From: Haliclystus octoradiatus
Taxonomy: Eukaryota; Cnidaria; Staurozoa; Stauromedusae; Haliclystidae
Direction of reading: 5' to 3'
DNA: 64,000 nt
Assembly: GCA_916610825.1 (NCBI GenBank)
Contig: OU744447.1
Span: 27,726,561 to 27,790,560, forward strand
The notes beneath the pieces are model-generated. The model had not been told where the DNA came from, did no database searches, and was given only the letters and a program-made list of their open reading frames with translations. Shown piece after piece: positions 1 to 11,245 of the stretch (within the stretch, counting starts at the first letter, position 1; each line of letters opens with the position of its first letter). The translations under genes were made by a program, and so were the position numbers.

Positions 1-2362
1 TTTTTGGTCAATTTGATTTGTTTTTGTCAAATTTGAATTCCCTTGGGAATTTGGCATTGTTTTTATCATTTTTCTTTCCCTTAGGAATTAGGCATTGTTT
101 TTGGTCATTTGGAGTTGTTTTTGTCAAATTCGAATTCCCTTGGGAATTAAGCATTGTTTTTGGTCATTTTGAGTTGTTTTTCTCAAATTCGAATTCCCTT
201 GGTAATTAAGTATTGTTTTTGGTCATTTTGAGTGGTTTTTGTCAATTTCGAATTCCCTTGGGAATTTGGCATTGTTTTTTCTCATTTCCCTTTCACTTGG
301 GAATTAGGCATTGTTTTTAGTCATTTTGAGTTGTTTTTGTCAAATTCGAGTTCCCTTGGGAATTAAGCATTGTTTTTGGTCATTTTGAGTTGTTTTTCTC
401 AAATTCGAATTCCCTTGGGAATGAGGTATTGTTTTTGGTCAATTTGAATTGTTTTTGTCAATTTCGAATTCCCTTGGGAATTTGGCATTGTTTTTTCTCA
501 TTTCCCATTCATTTGGGAATTAGGCATTGTATTTAGTCATTTTGAGTTGTTTTTGTCAAATTCGAATTTCCTTGGGAATTCAGTATTATTTTTGGTAATT
601 TTGAGTTGTTTTTGTCAAATTCGAATTCCCTTGGCAATTAAGTATTGTTTTTGGTCATTTTGAGTTGTTTTTGTCAAATTCGAGTTCCCTTGGGAATTGA
701 GCATTGTTTTTCTCAAATTCGAATTCCTTTGAGAATTAGGCATTGTTTTTAGTCATTTTGAGTTGTTTTTCTCAAATTAGAATTCCCTTGGGAATGAGGT
801 ATTGTTTTTGGTCAATTTGAATTGTTTTTGTCAATTTCGAATTCCCTTGGGAATTTGGCATTGTTTTTAGTCATTTTGAGTTGTTTTTGTCAATTTCGTG
901 TTCTCTTGGGAATTAAGCATTGTTTTTCTCAAATTCGAATTCCTTTGAGACTTAGGCATTGTTTTTGATCATTTTGAGCTGTTTTTGTCAAATTCGAATT
1001 CCCTTGGAAATTTGGCATTGTTTTTTATCATTTTTCTTTCCCTTAGGAATTAGGCATTGTTTTTGGTCATTTTGAGTTGTTTTTGTCAAATTCGAATTCC
1101 CTTGGGAATTAAGCATTGTTTTTGGTCATTTTGAGTTGTTTCTCTCAAATTCGAATTCCCTTGGGAATGAGGTATTGTTTTTGGTCAATTTGAATTGTTT
1201 TTGTCAATTTCGAATTCCCTTGGGAATTTGGCATTGTTTTTTCTCATTTCCCATTCATTTGCGAATTAGGCATTGTATTTAGTCATTTTGAGTTGTTTTT
1301 GTCAAATTCGAGATCTCTTGGGAATTAAGCATTGTTTTTCTCAAATTCGAATTCCTTTGAGAATTAGGCATTGTTTTTGATCATTTTGAGCTTTTTTTGT
1401 CAAATTCGAATTCCCTTGGAAATTTGGCATTGTTTTTTATCATTTTTCTTTCCCTTAGGAATTAAGCATTGTTTTTGGTCATTTTGAGTTGTTTTTCTCA
1501 AATTCGAATTCCCTTGGAAATTTGGCATTGTTTTTTATCATTTTTCTTTCCCTTAGGAATTAGGCATTGTTTTTGGTCATTTTGAGTTGTTTTATTCCCT
1601 TGGGAATTAAGCATTGTTTTTGGTCATTTTGAGTTGTTTTTCTCAAATTAGAATTCCCTTGGGAATGAGGTATTGTTTTTGGTCAATTTGAATTGTTTTT
1701 GTCAATTTCGAATTCCCTTGGGAATTTGGCATTGTTTTTAGTCATTTTGAGTTGTTTTTGTCAATTTCGTGTTCTCTTGGGAATTAAGCATTGTTTTTCT
1801 CAAATTCGAATTCCTTTGCGAATTAGGCATTGTTTTTGGTCATTTTGAGTTGTTTTTGTCAAATTCGAATCCCCTTGGGAATTAAGTAATGTTTTTGGTC
1901 ATTTTGAGTTGTTTTTCTCAAATTCGAATTACTTTGGGAATGAGGTATTGTTTTTGGTCAATTTGAAATGTTTTTGTCAATTTCGAATTCCCTTGGGAAT
2001 TTGGCATTGTTTTTTCTCATTTCCGATTCACCTGGGAATTGGGCAATGTTTTTGGTCATTTTGAGTTGTTTTTGTCAAATTCGAATTCCCTTGGGAATTA
2101 AGTATTATTTTTGGTAATTTTGAGTTGTTTTTGTCAAATTCGATTACCTTGGCAATTAAGTATTGTTTTTGGTCATTTTGAGTTGTTTTTGTCCAATTCG
2201 AGTTCCCTTGGGAATTGAGCATTGTTTTTCTCAAATTCGAATTCCTTTGAGAATTAGGCATTGTTTTTAGTCATTTTGAGTTGTTTTTTGTCAAATTCGA
2301 GTTCTCTTGGGAATTACGCATTGTTTTTCTCAAATTCGAATTCCTTTGAGAATTAGGCATTG
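1..2362 (+). repeat. Left-domain higher-order unit, copy 1
   Basis: No gene. This is a mixture of L, S1, S2 and S3 with many private base changes. The start matches 2363 onward, including the rare TCATTTGGAG just after position 100. A 47-bp subunit lies at 1567-1613, and the private stretch CACCTGGGAATTGGGCAATG begins near 2029. The window may cut the unit on the left. Confidence 0.8.
1567..1613 (+). repeat. 47-bp subunit M, left domain only
   Basis: An A module is followed by a truncated B (TTGTTTTA) and then C, exactly 47 bp, so 12 bp of B are missing. Equivalent 47-bp copies lie at 3843-3889 and 5204-5250, once per left-domain unit. I did not see it right of about 6 kb, so it marks the left domain. 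Confidence 0.85.
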
Positions 2363-4637
2363 TTTTTGGTCAATTTGAATTGTTTTTGTCAAATTTGAAT
2401 TCCCTTGGGAATTTGGCATTGTTTTTTATCATTTTTCTTTCCCTTAGGAATTAGGCATTGTTTTTGGTCATTTGGAGTTGTTTTTGTCAAATTCGAATTC
2501 CCTTGGGAATTAAGCATTGTTTTTGGTCATTTTGAGTTGTTTTTCTCAAATTCGAATTCCCTTGGTAATTAAGTATTGTTTTTGTTCATTTTGAGTGGTT
2601 TTTGTCAATTTCGAATTCCCTTGGGAATTTGGCATTGTTTTTTCTCATTTCCCATTCACTTGGGAATTAGGCATTGTTTTTAGTCATTTTGAGTTGTTTT
2701 TGTCAAATTCGAGTTCCCTTGGGAATTAAGCATTGTTTTTGTCAAATTCGAATTCTTTTGAGAATTAGGCATTGTTTTTGATCATTTTGAGCTGTTTTTG
2801 TCAAATTCGAATTCCCTTGGGAATTTGGCATTGTTTTTTATCATTTTTCTTTCCCTTAGGAATTAGGCATTGTTTTTGGTCATTTTGAGTTGTTTTTGTC
2901 AAATTCGAATTCCCTTGGGAATTAAGCATTGTTTTTGGTCATTTTGAGTTGTTTCTCTCAAATTCGAATTCCCTTGGGAATGAGGTATTGTTTTTGGTCA
3001 ATTTGAATTGTTTTTGTCAATTTCGAATTCCCTTGGGATATTTGGCATTGTTTTTTCTCATTTCCCATTCATTTGGGAATTAGGCATTGTATTTAGTCAT
3101 TTTGAGTTGTTTTTGTCAAATTCGAGTTCTCTTGGGAATTAAGCATTGTTTTTCTCAAATTCGAATTCCTTTGAGAATTAGGCATTGTTTTTGATCATTT
3201 TGAGTCAAATTCGAATTCCCTTGGGAATTTGGCATTGTTTTTTATCATTTTTCTTTCCCTTAGGAATAAGGCATTGTTTTTGGTCATTTTGAGTTGTTTT
3301 TGTCAAATTCGAATTCCCTTGGGAATTAAGCATTGTTTTTGGTCATTTCGAGTTGTTTCTCTCAAATTTGAATTCCCTTGGGAATGAGGTATTGTTTTTG
3401 GTCAATTTGTATTGTTTTTGTCAATTTCGAATTCCCTTGGGAATTTGGCATTGTTTTTTCTCATTTCCCATTCATTTGCGAATTAGGCATTGTATTTAGT
3501 CATTTTGAGTTGTTTTTGTCAAATTCGAGATCTCTTGGGAATTAAGCATTGTTTTTCTCAAATTCGAATTCCTTTGAGAATTAGGCATTGTTTTTGATCA
3601 TTTTGAGCTTTTTTTGTCAAATTCGAATTCCCTTGGAAATTTGGCATTGTTTTTTATCATTTTTCTTTCCCTTAAGAATTAGGCATTGTTTTTGGTCATT
3701 TTGAGTTGTTTTTGTCAAATTCGAATTCTTTTGGGAATTAAGCATTGTTTTTGGTCATTTTGAGTTGTTTTTCTCCAATTCGAATTCCCTTGGAAATTTG
3801 GCATTGTTTTTTATCATTTTTCTTTCCCTTAGGAATTAAGCATTGTTTTTGGTCATTTTGAGTTTTTTTATTCCCTTGGGAATTAAGCATTGTTTTTGGT
3901 CATTTTGAGTTGTTTTTCTCAAATTAGAATTCCCTTGGGAATGAGGTATTGTTTTTGGTCAATTTGAATTGTTTTTGTCAATTTCGAATTCCCTTGGGAA
4001 TTTGGCATTGTTTTTAGTCATTTTGAGTTGTTTTTGTCAATTTCGTGTTCTCTTGGGAATTAAGCATTGTTTTTCTCAAATTCGAATTCCTTTGCGAATT
4101 AGGCATTGTTTTTGGTCATTTTGAGTTGTTTTTGTCAAATTCGAATCCCCTTGGGAATTAAGTATTGTTTTTGGTCATTTTGAGTTGTTTTTCTCAAATT
4201 CGAATTACTTTGGGAATGAGGTATTGTTTTTGGTCAATTTGAAATGTTTTTGTCAATTTCGAATTCCCTTGGGAATTTGGCATTGTTTTTTCTCATTTCC
4301 CATTCACCTGGGAATTGGGCAATGTTTTTGGTCATTTTGAGTTGTTTTTGTCAAATTCGAATTCCCTTGGGAATTAAGTATTATTATTGGTAATTTTGAG
4401 TTGTTTTTGTCAAATTCGATTACCTTGGCAATTAAGTATTGTTTTTGGTCATTTTGAGTTGTTTTTGTCCAATTCGAGTTCCCTTGGGAATTGAGCATTG
4501 TTTTTCTCTAATTCGAATTCCTTTGAGAATTAGGCATTGTTTTTAGTCATTTTGAGTTGTTTTTGTCAAATTCGAGTTCTCTTGGGAATTACGCATTGTT
4601 TTTCTCAAATTCGAATTCTTTTGAGAATTAGGCATTG
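2363..4637 (+). repeat. Left-domain higher-order unit, copy 2 (2275 bp)
   Basis: No gene. This follows copy 1 in parallel, with GGGCAATG at 4317 matching 2041 and a 47-bp subunit at 3843-3889. It carries a J-type junction at 3202 and an extra-base variant GGGATATTTGG near 3035, both found again at offset 3459 in the unit starting at 5822. Confidence 0.8.
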
Positions 4638-5821
4638 TTTTTGGTCAATTTGAATTGTTTTTGTCAAATTTGAATTCCCTTGGGAATTTGGCATTGTTTT
4701 TTATCATTTTTCTTTCCCTTAGGAATTAGGCATTGTTTTTGGTCATTTCGAGTTGTTTTTGTCAAATTCGAATTCCCTTGGGAATTAAGCATTGTTTTTG
4801 GTCATTTTGAGTTGTTTTTCTCAAATTCGAATTCCCTTGGTAATTAAGTATTGTTTTTGGTCATTTTGAGTGGTTTTTGTCAATTTCGAATTCCCTTGGG
4901 AATTTGGCATTGTTTTTTCTCATTTCCCATTCACTTGGGAATTAGGCATTGTTTTTTGTCATTTTGAGTTGTTTTTGTCAAATTCGAGTTCCCTTGGGAA
5001 TTAAGCATTGTTTTTCTCAAATTCGAATTCCTTTGAGAATTAGGCATTGTTTTTGATCATATTGAGCTGTTTTTGTCAAATTCGAATTCCCTTGGGAATT
5101 AAGCATTGTTTTTGGTCATTTTGATTTGTTTTTCTCAAATTCGAATTCCCTTGGAAATTTGGCATTGTTTTTTATCATTTTTCTTTCCCTTAGGAATTAG
5201 GCATTGTTTTTGGTCATTTTGAGTTTTTTTATTCCCTTGGGAATTAAGCATTGTTTTTGGTCATTTTGAGTTGTTTTTCTCAAATTAGAATTCCCTTGGG
5301 AATGAGGTATTGTTTTTGGTCAATTTGAATTGTTTTTGTCAATTTCGAATTCCCTTGGGAATTTGGCATTGTTTTTAGTCATTTTGAGTTGTTTTTGTCA
5401 ATTTCGTGTTCTCTTGGGAATTAAGCATTGTTTTTGTCAATTTCGAATTCCCTTGGGAATTTGGCATTGTTTTTTCTCATTTCCCATTCACCTGGGAATT
5501 GGGCAATGTTTTTGGTCATTTTGAGTTGTTTTTGTCAAATTCGAATTCCTTTGGGAATTAAGTATTATTTTTGGTAATTTTGAGTTGTTTTTGTCAAATT
5601 CGATTACCTTGGCAATTAAGTATTGTTTTTGGTCATTTTGAGTTGTTTTTGTCCAATTCGAGTTCCCTTGGGAATTGAGCATTGTTTTTCTCAAATTCGA
5701 ATTCCTTTGAGAATTAGGCATTGTTTTTAGTCATTTTGAGTTGTTTTTGTCAAATTCGAGTTCTCTTGGGAATTACGCATTGTTTTTCTCAAATTCGAAT
5801 TCTTTTGAGAATTAGGCATTG
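4638..5821 (+). repeat. Left-domain higher-order unit, copy 3 (1184 bp, shortened)
   Basis: No gene. It has the same start as copies 1 and 2, the 47-bp subunit at 5204-5250 and GGGCAATG at 5501, but is about 1.09 kb shorter than copy 2. The most likely cause is deletion or unequal exchange within the unit. Its last part (after about 5430) matches the end of copy 2 closely. Confidence 0.78.
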
Positions 5822-6660
5822 TTTTTGGTCAATTTGAATTGTTTTTGTCAAATTTGAATTCCCTTGGGAATTTGGCATTGTTTTTTATCATTTTTCTTTC
5901 CCTTAGGAATTAGGCATTGTTTTTGGTCATTTCGAGTTGTTTTTGTCAAATTCGAATTGCCTTGGGAATTAATCATTGTTTTTGGTCATTTTGAGTTGTT
6001 TTTCTCAAATTCGAATTCCCTTGGTAATTAAGTATTGTTTTTGGTCATTTTGAGTGGTTTTTGTCAATTTCGAATTCCCTTGGGAATTTGGCATTGTTTT
6101 TTCTCATTTCCCATTCACTTGGGAATTAGGCATTGTTTTTAGTCGTTTTGAGTTGTTTTTGTCAAATTCGAGTTCCCTTGGGAATTAAGCATTGTTTTTC
6201 TCAAATTCGAATTCCTTTGAGAATTAGGCATTGTTTTTGATCATATTGAGCTGTTTTTGTCAAATTCGAATTCCCTTGGGAATTTGGCATTGTTTTTTAT
6301 CATTTTTCTTTCCCTTAGGAATTAGGCATTGTTTTTGGTCATTTTGAGTTGTTTTTGTCAAATTCGAATTCCCTTGGGAATTAAGCATTGTTTTTGGTCA
6401 TTTTGAGTTGTTTCTCTCAAATTCGAATTCCCTTGGGAATGAGGTATTGTTTTTGGTCAATTTGAATTGTTTTTGTCAATTTCGAATTCCCTTGGGATAT
6501 TTGGCATTGTTTTTTCTCATTTCCCATTCATTTGGGAATTAGGCATTGTATTTAGTCATTTTGAGTTGTTTTTGTCAAATTCGAGTTCTCTTGGGAATTA
6601 AGCATTGTTTTTCTCAAATTCGAATTCCTTTGAGAATTAGGCATTGTTTTTGATCATGTT
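5822..6660 (+). repeat. Partial copy of left unit at offset 3459
   Basis: No gene. It repeats 2363-3201 in the same order, including GGGATATTTGG near 6494 (3035 in the earlier copy), and ends at the J-type junction at 6661 (3202 in the earlier copy). It leads into the 403-bp tandem repeat. Confidence 0.78.
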
Positions 6661-7350
6661 GAGTCAAATTCGAATTCCCTTGGGAATTTGGCATTGTTTT
6701 TTATCATTTTTCTTTCCCTTAGGAATTAGGCATTGTTTTTGGTCATTTTGAGTTGTTTTTGTCAAATTCGAATTCCCTTGGGAATTAAGCATTGTTTTTG
6801 GTCATTTTGAGTTGTTTTTCTCAAATTCGAATTCCCTTGGGAATGAGGTATTGTTTTTGGTCAATTTGAATTGTTTTTGTCAATTTCGAATTCCCTTGGG
6901 AATTTGGCATTGTTTTTTCTCATTTCCCATTCATTTGGGAATTAGGCATTGTATTTAGTCATTTTGAGTTGTTTTTGTCAAATTCGAGTTCTCTTGGGAA
7001 TTAAGCATTGTTTTTCTCAAATTCGAATTCCTTTGAGAATTAGGCATTGTTTTTGATCATGTTGAGTCAAATTCGAATTCCCTTGGGAATTTGGCATTGT
7101 TTTTTATCATTTTTCTTTCCCTTAGGAATTAGGCATTGTTTTTGGTCATTTTGAGTTGTTTTTGTCAAATTCGAATTCCCTTGGGAATTAAGCATTGTTT
7201 TTGGTCATTTTGAGTTGTTTTTCTCAAATTCGAATTCCCTTGGGAATGAGGTATTGTTTTTGGTCAATTTGAATTGTTTTTGTCAATTTCGAATTCCCTT
7301 GGGAATTTGGCATTGTTTTTTCTCATTTCCCATTCATTTGGGAATTAGGC
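6256..7350 (+). repeat. 403-bp tandem repeat, about 2.7 copies
   Basis: Copies start near 6258, 6661 and 7064, each beginning CAAATTCGAATTCCCTTGGG. The rare GATCATGTTGAG lies at 6652 and 7055. The first copy differs by GTTTCTCTC and the extra-base GGGATATT. The match breaks near 7350, where the third copy goes into GATCATTTTGAGC instead of the TATTTAGTC subunit. This overlaps the end of the offset-3459 copy. Confidence 0.8.
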
Positions 7351-8182
7351 ATTGTTTTTGATCATTTTGAGCTGTTTTTGTCAATTTCGAAATCCCTTGG
7401 AAATTTGGCATTGTTTTTTATCATTTTTCTTTCCCTTAGGAATAAGGCATTGTTTTTGGTCATTTTGAGTTGTTTTTGTCAAATTCGAATTCCCTTGGGA
7501 ATTCAGCATTGTTTTTGGTCATTTTGAGTTGTTTCTCTAAAATTCGAATTCCCTTGGGAATGAGGTATTGTATTTGGTCAATTTGAATTGTTTTTGTCAA
7601 TTTCGAATACCCTTGGGAATTTGGCATTGTTTTTTCTCATTTCCCATTCATTTGGGAATTAGGCATTGTATTTAGTCATTTTGAGTTGTTTTTGTCAAAT
7701 TCGAGTTCTCTTGGGAATTAAGCATTGTTTTTCTCAAATTCGAATTCCTTTGAGAATTAGGCATTGTTTTTGATCATTTTGAGTCAAATTCGAATTCCCT
7801 TGGGAATTGGCATTGTTTTTTATCATCTTTCTTTCCCTTAGGAATTAGGCATTGTTTTTGGTCATTTTGAGTTGTTTTTGTCAAATTCGAATTCCCTTGG
7901 GAATTAAGTATTGTTTTTGGTCATTTTGAGTTGTTTTTGTCAATTTCGAATTCCCTTGGGAATTTGGCATTGTTTTTCTCAAATTCGAATTCCTTTGGGA
8001 ATTAGGCATTGTATTTAGTCATTTTGAGTTGTTTTTGTCAAATTCGAGTTCTCTTGGGAATTAAGCATTGTTTTTCTCAAATTCGAATTCCTTTGAGAAT
8101 TAGGCATTGTTTTTGATCATTTTGAGCTGTTTTTCTCAAATTCGAATTCCTTTTAGAATTAGGCATTGTTTTTGATCATTTT
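7351..8182 (+). repeat. Transitional satellite segment
   Basis: No gene. It contains J junctions at 7781 and (bordering) 8183. The TATCATCTTTCTTTCCC version of S2 first appears here near 7825. A private CCTTTTAGAATT occurs near 8150. Left-domain markers such as the 47-bp subunit are gone, so this looks like the border between two expansion histories. Confidence 0.75.
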
Positions 8183-11100
8183 GAGTCAAATTCAAATTTC
8201 CTTAGGAATTTGGCATTGTTTTTTATCATCTTTCTTTCCCTTAGGAATTAGGCATTGTTTTTGGTCATTTTGAGTTGTTTTTGTCAAATTCGAATTCCCT
8301 TGGGAATTAAGTATTGTTTTTGGTCATTTTGAGTTGTTTTTGTCAATTTCGAATTCCCTTGGGAATTTGGCAGTGTTTTTTCTCATTTCCCATTCACTTG
8401 CGAATTAGGCATTGTTTTTAGTCATTTTGAGTTGTTTTTGTCAATTTCGAGTTCCCTTGGGAATTAAGCATTGTTTTTCTCAAATTCGAATTCCTTTGAG
8501 AATTAGCATTGTTTTTGATCATTTTGAGCTGTTTTTGTCAAATTCGAATTCCCTTGGGAATTTGGCATTGTTTTTTATCATTTTTCTTTCCCTTAGGAAT
8601 TAGGCATTGTTTTTGGTCATTTTGAGTTGTTTTTGTCAAATTCGAATTCCCTTGGGAATTAAGCATTGTTTTTGGTCATTTTGAGTTGTTTTTCTCAAAT
8701 CCGAATTCCCTTGGGAATGAGGTATTGTTTTTGGTCAATTTGAATTGTTTTTGTAAATTTCGAATTCCCTTGGGAATTTGGCATTGTTTTTTCTCATTTC
8801 CCATTCATTTGGGAATTAGGCATTGTATTTAGTCATTTTGAGTTGTTTTTGTCAAATTCGAGTTCTCTTGGGAATTAAGCATTGTTTTTCTAAAATTCGA
8901 ATTCCTTTGAGAATTAGGCATTGTTTTTGATCATTTTGAGTCAAATTCGAATTCCCTTGGGAATTTGGCATTGTTTTTTATCATCTTTCTTTCCCTTAGG
9001 AATTAGGCATTGTTTTTGGTCATTTTGAGTTGTTTTTGTCAAATTCGAATTCCCTTGGGAATTAAGTATTGTTTTTGGTCATTTTGAGTTGTTTTTGTCA
9101 ATTTCGAATTCCCTTGGGAATTTGGCATTGTTTTTTCTCATTTCCCATTCACTTGAGAATTAGGCATTGTTTTTAGTCATTTTGAGTTGTTTTTGTGAAA
9201 TTCGAGTTCCCTTGGGAATTAAGCATTGTTTTTTATCATTTTTTTTCCCTTAGGAATTAGGCATTGTTTTTGGTCATTTTGAGTTGTTTTTGTCAAATTC
9301 GACTTCCCTTGGGAATGAGGTATTGTTTTTGGTCAATTTGAATTGTTTTTGTCAATTTCGAATTCCCTTGGGAATTTGGCATTGTTTTTTCTCAATTCCC
9401 ATTCATTTGGGAATTAGGCATTGTATTTAGTCATTTTGAGTTGTTTTTGTCAAGTTCGAGTTCTCTTGGGAATTAAGCATTGTTTTTCTAAAATTCGAAT
9501 TCCTTTGAGAATTAGGCATTGTTTTTGATCATTTTGAGTCAAATTCGAATTCCCTTGGGAATTTGGCATTGTTTTTTATCATCTTTCTTTCCCTTAGGAA
9601 TTAGGCATTGTTTTTGGTCATTTTGAGTTGTTTTTGTCAAATTCGAATTCCCTTGGGAATTAAGTATTGTTTTTGGTCATTTTGAGTTGTTTTTGTCAAT
9701 TTCGAATTCCCTTGGGAATTTGGCATTGTTTTTTCTCATTTCCCATTCACTTGAGAATTAGGCATTGTTTTTAGTCATTTTGAGTTGTTTTTGTGAAATT
9801 CGAGTTCCCTTGGGAATTAAGCATTGTTTTTTATCATTTTTTTTTCCCTTAGGAATTAGGCATTGTTTTTGGTCATTTTGAGTTGTTTTTGTCAAATTCG
9901 AATTCCCTTGGGATGTAAGCATTGTTTTTGGCCATTATGAGTTGTTTTTCTCAAATTCGAATTCCCTTGGGAATGAGGTATTGTTTTTGGTCAATTTGAA
10001 TTGTTTTTGTCAATTTCGAATTCCCTTGGGAATTTGGCATTGTTTTTTCTCATTTCCCATTCATTTGGGAATTAGGCATTGTATTTAGTCATTTTGAGTT
10101 GGTTTTGTCAAATTCGAAGTTCTCTTGGGAATTAAGCATTGTTTTTCTCAAATTCGAATTCCTTTGAGAATTAGGCATTGTTTTTGATCATTTTGAGCTT
10201 TTTTTGTCAAATTCGAATTCCCTTGGAAATTTGGCATTGTTTTTTATCATTTTTCTTTCCCTTAGGAATTAGGCATTGTTTTTGGTCATTTTGAGTTGTT
10301 TTTGTCAAATTCGAATTCCCTTGGGAATTAAGCATTGTTTTTGGTCATTTTGAGTTGTTTTTCTCAAATTCGAATTCCTTTGAGAATTAGGCATTGTTTT
10401 TGATCATGTTGAGTCAAATTCGAATTCCCTTGGGAATTTGGCATTGTTTTTTATCATTTTTCTTTCCCTTAGGAATTAGGCATTGTTTTTGGTCATTTTG
10501 AGTTGTTTTTGTCAAATTCGAATTCCCTTGGGAATTAAGCATTGTTTTTGGTCATTTTGAGTTGTTTTTCTCAAATTCGAATTCCCTTGGGAATGAGGTA
10601 TTGTTTTTGGTCAATTTGAATTGTTTTTGTCAATTTCGAATTCCCTTGGGAATTTGGCATTGTTTTTTCTCATTTCCCATTCATTTGGGAATTAGGCATT
10701 GTATTTAGTCAATTTGAGTTGTTTTTGTCAAATTCGAGTTCTCTTGGGAATTAAGCATTGTTTTTGGTCATTTTGAGTTGTTTTTCTCAAATTCGAATTC
10801 CCTTGGGAATTAAGTATTGTTTTTGGTCATTTTGAGTTATTTTTGTCAATTTCGAATTCCCTTGGGAATTTGGCATTGTTTTTTCTCATTTCCCATTCAC
10901 TTGGGAATTAGGCATTGTTTTTAGTCATTTTGAGTTGTTTCTGTCAAATTCGAGTTCCCTTGGGAATTAAGCATTGTTTTTCTCAAATTCGAATTCCTTT
11001 GAGAATTAGGCATTGTTTTTGATCATTTTGAGCTGTTTTTGTCAAATTCGAATTCCCTTGGAAATTTGGCATTGTTTTTTATCATTTTTCTTTCCCTTAG

Positions 11101-11245
11101 GAATTAGGCATTGTTTTTGGTCATTTTGAGTTGTTTTTGTCAAATTCGAATTCCCTTGGGAATTCAGCATTGTTTTTGGTCATTTTGAGTTGTTTCTCTC
11201 AAATTCGAATTCCCTTGGGAATGAGGTATTGTTTTTGGTCATTTT
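8183..11245 (+). repeat. 2465-bp-class unit, copy 1 (3063 bp, with extra 598 bp)
   Basis: No gene. J junctions at 8183, 8938, 9536 and 10411 give segments of 755, 598, 875 and 835 bp. The 755, 875 and 835 segments recur in later copies. The 598-bp segment 8938-9535 is a tandem duplicate of the start of the next segment (both have GTGAAATTCGAG). Markers are TTCAAATTTCC after 8183, GGCAGTGTTTT near 8370 and GATGTAAG at 9911. Confidence 0.82.
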
